From contig CM047426.1 in assembly GCA_026168455.1 (NCBI GenBank), positions 37,077,175-37,141,174 of the forward strand: a stretch of 64,000 nucleotides of DNA. Reading direction: 5' to 3'. A program made the translations under genes and the position numbers. This document shows positions 46,513 through 56,885 of this stretch, piece by piece. How positions within the stretch are numbered: position 1 is the stretch's first letter; each line of letters opens with the position of its first letter. The stretch comes from Theocolax elegans. Lineage: Eukaryota > Arthropoda > Insecta > Hymenoptera > Cerocephalidae. The notes under the pieces were generated by a model, which saw nothing but the letters and a program-made list of their open reading frames with translations, ran no database searches and was not told the origin of the DNA.

Positions 46513-48685
46513 TTAAGAAATCCAACCGTAGAAACAGTGGAATCTCTAAATAAAACAGAAAACGAAACAAAAAAAGAATTAAAAAAAATAAAAACAGAAT
46601 ACTTTAGAGAATACATAGAGACAAACTTTGGTAGAGAATCATCGTTCAAAGAAGTAATATCAGTTATTAAAAAATTTAAAAATAGAATATATCCAAATAA
46701 TCTTTACAAAGACAATAATTTAATTACATTGAATGCGGCTCACACATTCATTGAAGAATTTTGTCAACCTTCGATGGGTCCTGCTCCTAATTATAAAGCT
46801 AAGGAATGTGAAGTAATTAATCAAAATATCAACGAAGAAGATTATGAGGAAATCCAATTTATGAATCGAAACTTCACTTTTAAAGAATTAATAAACGCAG
46901 TAATGTCATGTAAAATCAAATCTACACCAGGACTAGATCAAATAGATTACAAAATGATAAAAGATAGAAATGAATGTATGATAAAAATACTTAATATGTT
47001 TAATGAAATTTATAAAAAAAAATATCTTACCTGAAGAGTGGAAACAGTTCTTAGTAATACTAATACCGAAAAATTCGCCTAATAAATTCAGACCAATAAC
47101 ACTAACATCGTGTTTATTAAAATTAATGGAAAAAATGTTAAAGGCAAGATTAACTCATTACATAGAAAAACGAAACATTATTCCAACCATACAAAACGGA
47201 TTTAGGAGAAATAAATCATGTTCACACAGCTTAAGTTCTCTCATTACAAAAATTCATGTAGCAAATAATACAAATAAAGTAGTAGCATGCTTATTCCTAA
47301 ATTTAAAATCGGCTTTTGATCATGTAAATCCGACAATACTACCCTAGTAGAATTGAAATCCATTTAGTAAGCAGTACCAAGCCAGTTAAACTAGAAATAG
47401 GCTAAAACTAAGTATATTTTTGGGCTTGCGATGAAACGCTTTTTTTAACCTTTCCTAGCCATTTTATAGAATAATCTATAAATGTTAGGATTGAACTAAG
47501 TATTTTGAAGGTTGTAAAACTAGTTTCCGTAAGCAGGATACCTGGCGCATTATAGGCTATGAACAAGTCTGCAAAAATGTTTCGGATCAATTTGGTGATT
47601 AATTTATAAAAGTTAAAATATCTTGAAAATGAGTGTTTCTACGAACGCAAACAATCGTCGGACTCGATCGGAAATGGTAAAAGGGATCAAATTTCACAAC
47701 ATGCTTCGCATTTTGTTTAGAACATTACCCAGAAATGAATACTTTATGTTTGGTGGTTATGCTCATTCCAATAAATGTGCAAGAAATGGGCGAAAAAGCG
47801 TTTCATCGGGAGTCAATACCTAACCATTTTCGCTGTCCATTTATTAATTTCCCAGCTATTTCTTATATTCTGAAACAAATTAATTAATAATCCTAAAAAC
47901 ATAAGATTGTTTATATATAATGTAATGATATACAGGCAGTTATACTTTAAAGTAAACAACGAAATAATTGGGCCTCTATAATTAGAAATACTGGTACACC
48001 ACAAGGAGATGTAATTAGTCCTATAATATTCAATATATAATATAGGAATTGAAAAACTTATGAGTAATAACAACGAGATAACTCAATTCGCTGATGACAC
48101 ATGATCTCAAATACTAGTGACACCATCGAAAATTCTATCCGAAACATCCAAACTAATATTAATCAAATAATCTCGTTTTTCGAGGAAAGAAACTTAGAAG
48201 TTAACCCTGAAAAGATTCAACTTATAATATTTACCAAAAATAATTTCAACAAAGAAAATTACAAAATAACAATAAAAGGAAGAGATATTCATCCAGAACC
48301 TCAGATAAAATATCTTGGAATAATCTTATATCAAAAGCTCGAATGGAAAAAACATATTAATTATATTATTGAAAAAACTCGTAAAATGATAAACATTTTG
48401 AAAATGTTAACGGGTACATGGTTGGGTGGACATCCTCAGACAATGTTAGCAGTATACAAAAGTTTAATAAGAAGCAATCTAGAATACAACTCTTTTCTAT
48501 ACTTACCAAAAGATTATCAACTTCAAGTGAAAATAAATAGAATTCAATATAAAGCTCTAAGAATGGCCATGGGCTATGGAATTTTAACTCCAATAAATGT
48601 CATTCACGCAGAAACTTGTGAGCCTCCGCTAATAATAAGGACTAAATATTTAGCTGACAGATTTATTATTAAACTATTTTCCTAA
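46513..48685 (+). pseudogene. LINE reverse transcriptase remnant, split by an insert
   Basis: The upstream part (46,513-47,344) has finger and palm motifs through the first aspartate region (FLNLKSAFDHVNP). The frame changes once at about 47,030 (KYLT / NILPEEWKQF). After the insert, the domain resumes with KLINNPKN, TGTPQGDVISPIIFN and FADDT, followed by the thumb and tail (KYLGIILYQKLEWKKHI; TWLGGHPQTM; RMAMGYGILTPINV) ending at 48,685. Both catalytic aspartates of FADD remain, but the frame is broken, so no enzyme can be made. Confidence 0.8.
47342..47875. mobile_element. CCCTAGTAGAATT family insert, copy 2, inside the LINE
   Basis: The unit interrupts the reverse transcriptase between two parts that otherwise fit. 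It begins CCCTAGTAGAATT, has GATGAAACGCTTTTT at about 47,430 and AAAAAGCGTTTCATCGGGAG at about 47,792, matching the copy at 11,587. A 66-codon frame (47,623-47,823) lies inside but has no known domain. The right edge is approximate. Confidence 0.6.
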
Positions 48686-48737
48686 AAAAATCCCAAATAA
48701 TAAAAAAATTAAATTAATTAATTCATTTATTTTAAAA

Positions 48738-49058
48738 AATGCGCAATTTTATGTAAAATTCGGAAACAGAAGCATTAGATAATTAAATAATAAGTAATTT
48801 TACAAAGTTTCAAGTCAATACAACAAAGACACCCTAAAAAATTTCTGCATCGAAAATGTATGATTGTTTGTGATTATTCGGTGCAGAAATTTTTTAGGGT
48901 GTCTTTGTTGTATTGAACTGGAACTTTGTAGAATGACTAATTATTGAATGATTCAGTGCTTCTATGTTCGGATTTTGCATACGATTGCGTATTTTTTCAA
49001 ATAAATGTAATAATTGCCTTTTTTGGCTCGATCGGTAATCCCCCGGGTAAGTCACCCC
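48738..49058. mobile_element. Foldback MITE (GGTGCAGAAATTTTT family), left-truncated
   Basis: Strong inverted arms: ACAACAAAGACACCCTAAAA and TTTTAGGGTGTCTTTGTTGT around a 40-nt centre, then ttctgcatcga / ttcggtgcagaa. The outer right arm (ggctcgatcggtaat...gggtaagtcacccc) is homologous to both ends of the element at 53,436-53,821. Its left outer arm is missing, so this copy lost about 60 nt next to the LINE tail. Confidence 0.75.
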
Positions 49059-49122
49059 TGGTAAATTGAAGTAAGTCCTATATGGCAAAAACACTTGGTC
49101 GTGGCCTATGCACAAATATTTA

Positions 49123-50362
49123 TAAGGAGAGGAACAACACTGCAGAAAACGGATCTACCAAACTCTAGGATATTTTTTCTGCTATAAAAATATGAAGAAA
49201 GCTAGAGTTATAGATTCCAATGCCCTTTCTTACGATAAATATAAGGAAATAACGAGAAAATCTCACCGAAAAAATCCTTAACTTTGATTGCTCATAACTC
49301 ATAAACAAATAGAGATTTGGCTTCTAAACTCAAATCCAGAAGAAAACTGAGATCGAGTAAATTTGATTTAAGAAAAGGAAGTTTAAATATTTTGATTTGG
49401 TTAAAAGTTATGAAAGAAATAAGAATGTAGCCATATTTTATTTCTTTCATAACTTTTGACCAAACAAGTTATTTAAGGAGGGTCAATCGTCTCCCATGAT
49501 ATTTTTGAAAACCAACAGTTTTTGATAAAACTTTAACAGAAGATAGTTTGAACATCGATTATTCGATTGGTAAAAAAAAATAGATAAATATTAAACTTTT
49601 ATTGTAATACATTTTTACAAGTAACATATATTTAAACTTTTCATTTTAAACTCTTTTATTTTAGAATAATAAAATTGTATTTAAAATATTTATAACAATA
49701 TTTAATTTATTTACTTAATGGAGTTAAAAATTGACTCTATAATCTTTCCTTTTTTTTGCCTCTCGTTGCATGCTCATTGTATTTCATTTTTATCAAGAAT
49801 AACCGTTGCATTCCATATTTATACGAGCAAACGCTGTTTCGGAAGTCGAAGCGCCGATATAATATATAGATATACTCCGTACGCAACGTTGCCAAATCTT
49901 TTGCGACTCAGTATTGTATACATTTAGGTGATCATAAAGGGCGCTCGGTGAAAAAAAATATTTTTCTTTCACCATTGATTTACGCAATGATTTGCATATT
50001 TAGGATAATAATTATTAACACCGAAAACTATATATAACATTTACTAATAGAAATTTGTAAAAATATTAGTGCCCTAAAGGGACCTCTCAAAGACTACGGC
50101 ACCTAACGATTGACCCTCCTTTTCTTTTTTAAATCAACAATCTTCTCGATCTCAATTTTCTTCTGGAATTGATTTTGGAAGCATCTCTCTATTTGTTTGC
50201 AAGTTATGAGTAATTAAAGTCAAGGATTTTTCATTTCCTTATATCTATTGAAAGGAAGGGCATTGAAATCTATAACTCCGACTTACTTCATAGTTTTATA
50301 GTAGACAAAATAGCCTAAAGTTTGGTAAAGATCTATTTCCCGCAGGGTTGGACCTCTCCTTG
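49123..50362. mobile_element. Foldback element, second copy of the 9872 family, TTA duplication
   Basis: The left arm (TAAGGAGAGG ... tctaccaaactctaggata) and right arm (...gttggacctctccttg) match the family at 9872-10,543. TTA occurs on both sides (49,120-49,122; 50,363-50,365). The palindrome is interrupted by a further element at about 49,475-50,121, which makes it longer than its relative. Confidence 0.75.
49475..50121. mobile_element. Nested element inside the foldback element
   Basis: The ends AAGGAGGGTCAATCGT and ACGATTGACCCTCCTT are perfect inverses. The flanking sequence rejoins (gttatt...ttttcttttttaaatc) to match the uninterrupted relative at about 10,280. There is no coding content. 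The target duplication is ambiguous (TTA/TTT). Confidence 0.7.
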
Positions 50363-50365
50363 TTA

Positions 50366-51242
50366 GTACAAAAAATGCGAAAGGCCAATTAACAATTAAA
50401 AAAATAAAAATAAAAATTAAATTGCATAATAATCATAATAATATGGATAAGATAACACAAAATATTAAATATTTTGAAGTATAAGAAAAATTATGAATGA
50501 ATATTAAAAATAAGACTCGTTTTTGTGGAACGTTATAAATCAAGAAAGTGCCTTTATATACAAATAACTAATATCTTATGAAATGGCAGGTTAATAAAAA
50601 TGTATTATGCATGTTTATATTGTAAATTATATAGATATATTAAGTCTTTATTTAATCATTTTTATATTTTTTCACATGATATTTTATATAAGTCATTGTT
50701 ACACAGTTCATTTTATTTCATATGTATGCATAAAATACTCGCTTTGTAGTAATTAAGAGAAAGTAAGTTTAAATGTAAATCATTTTGACTACTTTTATTA
50801 TATAAATAAAAATAATAATATCTACTTAAAAATGAGAAAGACATTGAATCATGCGATGTAAAATATATTTATATAACCATACTCTTTGCATCAATTTTAT
50901 AAGCAATATCATGAGCACCATTATGTTTGGATACATTATGAGAATTATAAAAAAAACGTTGTCTTTAGAAAAAAATGTATATAAAATCAAATAAAATTTG
51001 TTAATTGTAATCAGTCAATATATAATATAATACATGTAATTTGAAAGTTTATATGAAATTTGAATTTATATAAGACTGAGTATGTTACTTTTATAGAATA
51101 CGTATGGTAAAATGCAGTTTGTACATATTTGCACCATAAATTGTGTAAATAAATAGCACCATAAAAAATACTTTCATTTTCCACGACTCTATTGTGTTTT
51201 AGTTTTCTTAATTGGTCTTTGAGATAAATGGATGGAATATCT
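50366..51242. other. 3' flank of the cytochrome b561 gene
   Basis: AT-rich with no ORF of note. Part of it should be the 3' UTR of the minus-strand b561 gene; TTTATT strings (AATAAA on the minus strand) occur here, for example at 51,242-51,247 spanning the stop and further left. Confidence 0.4.
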
Positions 51243-54200
51243 TTATTTACTTCTACTAGTTAATAACACATCATCTTCAGGACGAGGAAGCCTTTTATAT
51301 CTTTCTTGAGATACTAAGTACACAGTTAAACCACCAAAAAGAACAAATGTAACACCAATTATATTTACCAAAATACCTTCAGGTAGGAATTTTGCATAAG
51401 ACCTGTACATATAAAAATAAAAATTGTAATATTCCACACTATAGTTAAAATATTTTTGTATAGTGTAAAAAAATTAATTCTTATATTTTAGTAGATAATT
51501 TTAGTTAAGTGTACAAATTACCAAAAAAACTTTGTTAATTATTAAGCAAATTTAATCTTAAAACAGTTAAACGGGGTGCCAAAGTCAAATTTTATCCTCC
51601 CCACCTTACCGGCCTTGACAATTACATAAAATTAATTATATATTAAAAAAGAAAGTTAATTTACGTAAATCTAGGAGTACAGTCCCTTTTCTTTATTAAT
51701 AATCTATTTAAATTTGAAGCAAAAATATTGACTAGTTTTCATGAAAACCCTCTTACCAGAAATCTTGACATGCCTTTCAAGTCGAGCATATAACCTCAAA
51801 TTGCACGAATTTATATAAGTAAGGGATTACTCGAAAACCAATCAATATTTTTGCTTCAAATTTTGAACTGAGGTATATTATTAATATAGGAAGGGGACTG
51901 TCCTCGATTTGCTCAAATTATCGCCCTTTTTAATTATAACTCATTTTCTATGATTTTTGAGGCTGTCAAGGTAGGAAGGATTAAAATTGACTTTGGTAGC
52001 TCCTTATTATAAAGCTGCGTAGTTTATAATAGGTAAACAATAAAGTGAAAATAGATAATGCTCTTATCTTTAAAATGAACGTTATTTTGACCTTTCCTGT
52101 TTTATGTGAGATAATGTTTTTGCAATTTGAATAAGGGCATGTTGGTTGATGGAAAAAACCAAAAAAAAAAATAAGCAATTTTTCGTCAGATAATTGCTTA
52201 ATTCATAAGAATATGTACAACATTTAAGTAATACATATAATAGAATTCTATGACATTAAACATTTTATAATTATTTGCTTAAATACAATTGTTTCCTTTT
52301 ATTCCAGTTCAAAGCTTAGATGATTACTTGTCATAGCTGTTTATTTATTTATATATTTATTAATTTTTTGACACAATATTGCCACATCTGTAAGTTTTTA
52401 TGTTTGATCAAAAGTCAATTTTAGTTACGGATTGAGAGTTAGTTGTATTGATTTTGTTTTTTTAAAATAAACAGTATACATAATGAGGTCTAATTGCTTT
52501 TGCTTTTGAGGTTTTTTCCCTCAACCTACTATATGTCATTTAAACCTACACTATGTGACCTAAACACCCAAACAGATCATTTCAATACTTGAATTAAAAA
52601 AAAAAAGGACTTACTGGGAACTAGTGACTGGTAATGCAAAAAATGCTTTCTCAGTCAAACCCATTAAACAAGAGGCGATTGTTCCAACGAAACCAGCAGT
52701 ACCAAAATACACATGTATAGGTAAGTATGCAGCTCGCAAAGGTGATTGTATAGTTGGATACAGGAAAGATACAAGTCCTGCAAGCCACTGTAACAAATAA
52801 GAAAATATTTTAAAGAGCACATTCTTATTTAAGTGATTAATATAGTTGAGTTATTTATTAAATATACCTGACAACAGAATAAAATAACACTTGCTAATCC
52901 AATCCAACTGTGCAAAGAATACATATTAGGAATGGGGCCCCCGACATTTAAATTATGACTATCAAAAACAGCAACCAAAGCTATAATTGTTAACAGCACC
53001 GTAAAGATCATAATACCAGCATGGATCAACTTTAGTCTTCTCTTGCGAATTGTTCTCTGAGATCTATAAATCAGCATTCCTGAAAAAGTAGTAAAGTAGA
53101 TTACGCACCCATACTTTCGTCGGGCGCTGACGCGCCCTTTGATTAATCTTGTAGGGGAATAAAAGAAAGTGCTTGTTCTGCGAACGCGATCTGTTAATGA
53201 GAACGGATAAGTGGAAGGTATTTGCGGTTGACGTTCGGAGTACTGAACGAAAAAGGATAAGGCTCTGCCACCCAGCCTCGTCAGTGGCAAGGTGAGCGTG
53301 CAGCCGCAAGCCCTGCTAAACAGTCCGGCTGAGCAGGACTACTGCCCCGCCTCTTCGTGAGGGGTAGGAATTAGGAAGTCAAGATAAGCGCGTTGCAAGG
53401 AGTGCACCATTCGCTCCTCAAGTCGGTTAGTTTAAGGGGGTGGCTTACCCGATGAATTACCGACCGAGCCAAAAAAGGTAATTATTACATCATTTGAAAA
53501 TATATGCAATTTTATGCAAAACCCGAATACAGAAGCACTAAATCATTCAATAATAAGTCATTCTACAAAGTTCCAGGTCAATACAACAAAGACACCCAAA
53601 AAAATTTCTGCACCGAAGAATCACAAACAATCGTAGATTTTCGGTGCAGAAATTTTTTAGGGTGTCTTTGTTGTATTGACTTAATACTTTGTAGAATGAC
53701 TTATTATTTAATTATCTAGTGCTTCTGCATTCGAATTTCACATAAAATTGCCCATTTTTTTTAAATATATGGAATAATTCTCTTTTTGCTCAGTCGGTAA
53801 CTTACTGGATATGCCAGCTCCTTAAGGGGATGCCGTATTACCGACATATTTGATTTTTCAAATTAAATCTTCAGTTTATCTTTTATTCCAATTGTGCGTG
53901 CATAGATGCATTCTACATGATTTGCAGATTGTGTGTCAATTCGCAGAATCTTAAAATTCGACATATTTATTTAATTAAATAAAAAATAGTTTGTAAAAAC
54001 TGCAATGTCGGTAAACAGTTACAAATTTTAGTACATTACAATTTTTCATTTAGATAAGGAAATGTATCGAATTATAAGATTCTGCAAGTTGACGCACAAT
54101 CTGTTAATCGTGCAGAATGTATGATGTATGATCGCAAAATCGGGATAAACGAAAAACAACATTTAATTTGAAAAATCAATTCGGCAATTTATACTGTGTG

Positions 54201-54814
54201 GCATCCCCTTAACCAATTGATTACGTGTTTCTGGTCGTGTATAGTTGAGCAATAAATAGTATATTCACTCTATTTGTGTATTTAATTAATTTTAAACCGC
54301 TCTCCTTCCTACAACCTATACTGTAATTTTTAAATATATCATAAATGAATAAATAAATTATTACTATAATTACCATTAGCATAAAGGAAAACAAGTCCAA
54401 TGGTCATAAGCAAAGGATGCCAATTAAATTGTATAGCTGGATTGGATGTCCATGTGAAACCACCACGATAATGAGTAGTCCATACAATAACTAATATAAT
54501 TAATAAACCACCAATTGCTTCGGTTAAGTAAAATAAGGCCCCAAATCCTTCAAGATTTTGATTTTGAGCAGGATCACCTATTTGATCCATGTCTATAAAA
54601 TAAAATAATAAACATGAAACTGCAATAACTAATGAAGATATAAAAAATAAAATGTAAATAAATGTGAGAAATGTGTACTTATAAGGATGTAGCGTTCAGT
54701 ACGTAAATTGAGATGAATTTAAAACAACTAGAGCAATTATTTGATACACAAGGTTAGAGGAACAGTAAACATACCTGTGCATAATTCATATTCATACGAA
54801 TAATCGTTAGACAT
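51243..54814 (-). CDS. Cytochrome b561 family membrane oxidoreductase
   Basis: Cytochrome b561 proteins carry two haems and move electrons from cytosolic ascorbate across vesicle or lysosome membranes to monodehydroascorbate or ferric iron. Minus-strand exons: 54,775-54,814 (ATG), 54,374-54,592, 52,868-53,079, 52,615-52,787, 51,243-51,402 (stop). The phases close, giving 267 residues. Six hydrophobic segments are visible. The four haem ligands typical of the family are present: His72 (NWHPLLM), His106 (RRLKLIHAG), His143 (YSLHSWIG) and His182 (LPIHVYFG). The second exon opens with an in-frame ATG (54,590) that alone would give a protein starting MDQIGDPAQ; the upstream exon adds MSNDYSYEYELCT and fits a phase-1 junction. 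The C-tail is basic and cytosolic (YKRLPRPEDDVLL). Intron 2 contains two MITEs and a GC-rich block. The paralogue is not identified. Confidence 0.93.
51573..52003. mobile_element. Foldback element in b561 intron 4
   Basis: The left end GGGGTGCCAAAGTCAAATTTTATCC pairs with the right end GGATTAAAATTGACTTTGGTAGCTCC, and inner parts (cttgacaatt; aaatttgaagcaaaaatattga / tcaatatttttgcttcaaatttt) are inverted. Flanks are TTAA (51,567-51,570) and TTAT (52,004-52,007), so a worn TTAA duplication is likely. Confidence 0.7.
53095..53431. other. GC-rich, hairpin-forming block in b561 intron 2
   Basis: About 340 bp at clearly higher GC than anything nearby, starting just inside the intron after the exon-3 acceptor and ending at a TTAA element. 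It contains several possible stems, for example GTCC-ggctgagca-GGAC and CCTC-ttcgt-GAGG with a TTCG loop (about 53,322-53,365). Frames on the minus strand are open (53,064-53,309) but have no domain. It is not recognised as any RNA family; it may be part of an unrecognised SINE or LINE 5' end. Confidence 0.4.
53436..53821. mobile_element. TTAA foldback MITE (GGTGCAGAAATTTTT family), complete
   Basis: The ends GGGGGTGGCTTACC and GGATATGCCAGCTCC are inverted with some divergence. The inner arms CAACAAAGACACCC / GGGTGTCTTTGTTG and aaatttctgcaccgaa / ttcggtgcagaaatttt are nearly perfect. TTAA flanks at 53,432-53,435 and 53,822-53,825. It is the complete relative of the copy at 48,738-49,058. Confidence 0.85.
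53826..54208. mobile_element. Second TTAA foldback MITE, directly adjacent
   Basis: The ends GGGGATGCCG and its inverse-like GGCATCCCC flank a 383-bp unit with paired inner arms (ttgatttttcaaattaaat / atttaatttgaaaaatcaa; cagattgtgtgtcaa / ttgacgcacaatctg). TTAA lies at 53,822-53,825, shared with the previous element, and at 54,209-54,212. Confidence 0.85.
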
Positions 54815-55513
54815 ATGGAACGTTGTAGTTTGACGCTAAAAATTGTATAAAATAAACATTGCGTTTACGATCCGTGGAAATCACTTCATTCCAACAAATA
54901 CTTATAAAAAAAGAAAGAAAAGAATTTGTTGTCAAAGTTATATTTGTAATTAATAAATGTTAGTAATGAATATATCCGAGTGATACATAAGTACGGCATT
55001 CATAGAATTCTAGAGCGCGAACGTAAAGTTAGAAAAATAAGAAACATAACAAGGCGAATGATTTTGCATCTGTACACATACATGCTTAAGTATACAAGCA
55101 ACAAAAAAACGAGAACTTACAAAAGAGAACCGCAACGAATTAAAAAAAAAACACGGAGTCATATAACAATTTATAAATACAATAGCTCGATTAGGCAATG
55201 TAAAAGAGAAAAAAAACAATGCGTAGCCGGTTAGCTGTAAGTATACATCCGCGTATCAAAATTTGTTACCTGTATTGAAGCAACAAGCGTTACGTATATA
55301 ACTCCCGAAAGTATCAACAGGTGAGTTCAGTCTCGCGACTAGTCGACGACTGCTGGTAGTATGCTGGTGTGAGAATAAGTTCCAGTGTCGTCACTCGTCA
55401 GTCGTGCGAGCCCGAGCGCGAGTACGGAGTACGGACTACGGAGTACGGAGCACTACAATCGATGCAGCCGCAAGGACGAAAGAAAATTAAAAGCAGCGTA
55501 GCGGGAGGAGAGA

Positions 55514-55549
<36 letters not shown>

Positions 55550-56700
55550 TCAAATACAATAAACGTACGTCGGTCGACCAATCCAAAACGAAATACGAAC
55601 CAGGGGGCGTGAAATAAACGAGATCTTTATAAGTGCGCAGGCTCCGGTTTTCTCATTTGATTTCCCGATGGCATTTAATTCCGAAGGGTGAAATTCCTCG
55701 TGAAATTCTTTCTGTACTCTGGATATTACTTTACGAGGAGATATCAGCTTATACTGATACGATACTATAAGTAGAATACGCTACTGTTTATACTGGTATT
55801 AATTATCTCACCCTCGAATTCATGATTCTCGCTAATGAAGCTATCTAATCATTATTAATGCGTGAATGTAAGTAGGCATATAACGTGGTGGTCGATATCT
55901 AGTATTCTAGTCGGCAGTCAAAATATTCAAGACTCTATACACTCAGCATTCGATGGTGTCGATGGTGTATTGAGGAGAGGAGAGGGCGTGACATTCTCGC
56001 ATCTTTCGCAACTTCCAAGTTTTTTTTCTAATTTTACCAAAAGTTATAAATAGATTATCTGTCAACTTTAATGCAATGTAAATTTATATACCAATTTCCA
56101 AATACAAATTTAGTAAACAGTTATTATATTTTCGTTTTGCGAATTTAACTAGATATATACATATCAAATAAACTTCTCGATCAAGGTATATATTGTTTCA
56201 TATGATTATTAAATTCAAAATAAAATCAAACTCCATGAAAATTTTTTAAAATCCTATACTTTACAGAAAAAGTATAAAAACATCTTATTAATATAATCAT
56301 ATATATATTTACATATATGTATATATATATATATATATTTGAGTCACTTTTTTTTCTCCTTGTAAAAATAAAGACTTTTTGACTTAAAAAGTGATAAATA
56401 TGATATAGAAATTTTATTTAAACGTATAAAGAAGATCAGAATGTAAATTTATGTAAATGAATTTTCAAACTGTAGTAAAGGATTAATTGATTTTACAAAT
56501 ATAATTATCGACGGGTGGTTTTCTCAAAATGAACAATTGAACATACGTATGATAAATGTGCATTTTATAAATTGATTAATATTCTCGGAGTAAGTATAAA
56601 TAAAAGTACTCCGAGTGTAAAATGTAAATTTTATTATACGTGTGTACGCATATATATATATATATATATACTTACGCCTGTAGCCCGAGACAGTGAGACT
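54815..56700. other. Non-coding DNA between b561 and NIP7 promoters
   Basis: The interval separates two divergently transcribed genes. It contains a GC-richer stretch at about 55,300-55,640 with the short tandem tacggagtacgga-type repeat (55,421-55,450), a (GA)n run at 55,514-55,545, and (TA)n runs at about 56,318-56,340 and 56,647-56,671. No gene is seen. The 84-codon Lys/Arg-rich frame at 54,980-55,234 is an A-rich artefact. Confidence 0.5.
55514..55545. repeat. (GA)n microsatellite
   Basis: A pure GA run in the GC-richer stretch upstream of the b561 gene; it reads as Ser/Leu repeats on the minus strand. Confidence 0.9.
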
Positions 56701-56736
56701 CACTTTGAGACACTTGAGACTGCCTGCTGCGCCCGA

Positions 56737-56744
56737 TGACGTCA
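56737..56744. promoter_or_regulatory. CRE-type site upstream of NIP7
   Basis: A perfect TGACGTCA palindrome about 145 bp before the NIP7 start codon, in a short GC-rich patch (ctgctgcgcccgatgacg). It has the same consensus and similar spacing as at SYF2. Confidence 0.5.
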
Positions 56745-56777
56745 ATGCGCGGCTCCAACTTCAAATCTCGTTTTTCT

Positions 56778-56783
56778 CACGTG
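56778..56783. promoter_or_regulatory. E-box CACGTG upstream of NIP7
   Basis: The canonical Myc/Max E-box, about 105 bp before the NIP7 ATG. Myc control of ribosome-biogenesis genes through this motif is well known in flies, so a role here is plausible but inferred. Confidence 0.4.
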
Positions 56784-56885
56784 TTTGTTCTCACCAGTTA
56801 GGTGCGCGTCTGTTTCATTTTATTGTTTTTCTTGCAACTTGTGCAACTTTACTGTTCATTGCATAATTCTAATTGATAATCTGCA

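Larger units (their letters stand above)
45169..48690 (+). mobile_element. Decayed APE-type non-LTR retrotransposon (LINE)
   Basis: An AT-rich element with pieces in normal order: a gag-like first ORF, an apurinic-type endonuclease, a reverse transcriptase and a C-terminal tail. The reading frame is broken by several stops and shifts, and a large part between gag and endonuclease is missing. Recognisable motifs are GGDFNCRHESWG and SDHFPI (endonuclease), PGLDQIDYKMI, NKFRPITLTSCLLKLMEKML, TPQGDVISPIIFN and FADDT (reverse transcriptase). It is interrupted at about 47,342-47,875 by another element. The clade is probably of the Jockey/R1/LOA group. It is inactive by itself. Ends were not defined by a target duplication; the 3' end meets a foldback element at about 48,740. 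Confidence 0.85.

Noticed and set aside
49025..49036. ctcgatcggta, tRNA A-box-like string (also at 53,489 inverted and 53,800)
   Set aside because: It belongs to the outer arms of the TTAA MITE family and no B box follows, so it is not a tRNA or SINE.
53064..53309. Open frames reading through the b561 intron acceptor
   Set aside because: The proven exon junction at 53,079 leaves these codons in the intron; they owe their openness to the GC-rich block.
54980..55234. Lys/Arg-rich 84-codon frame
   Set aside because: A-rich low-complexity sequence between two promoters, no motif.
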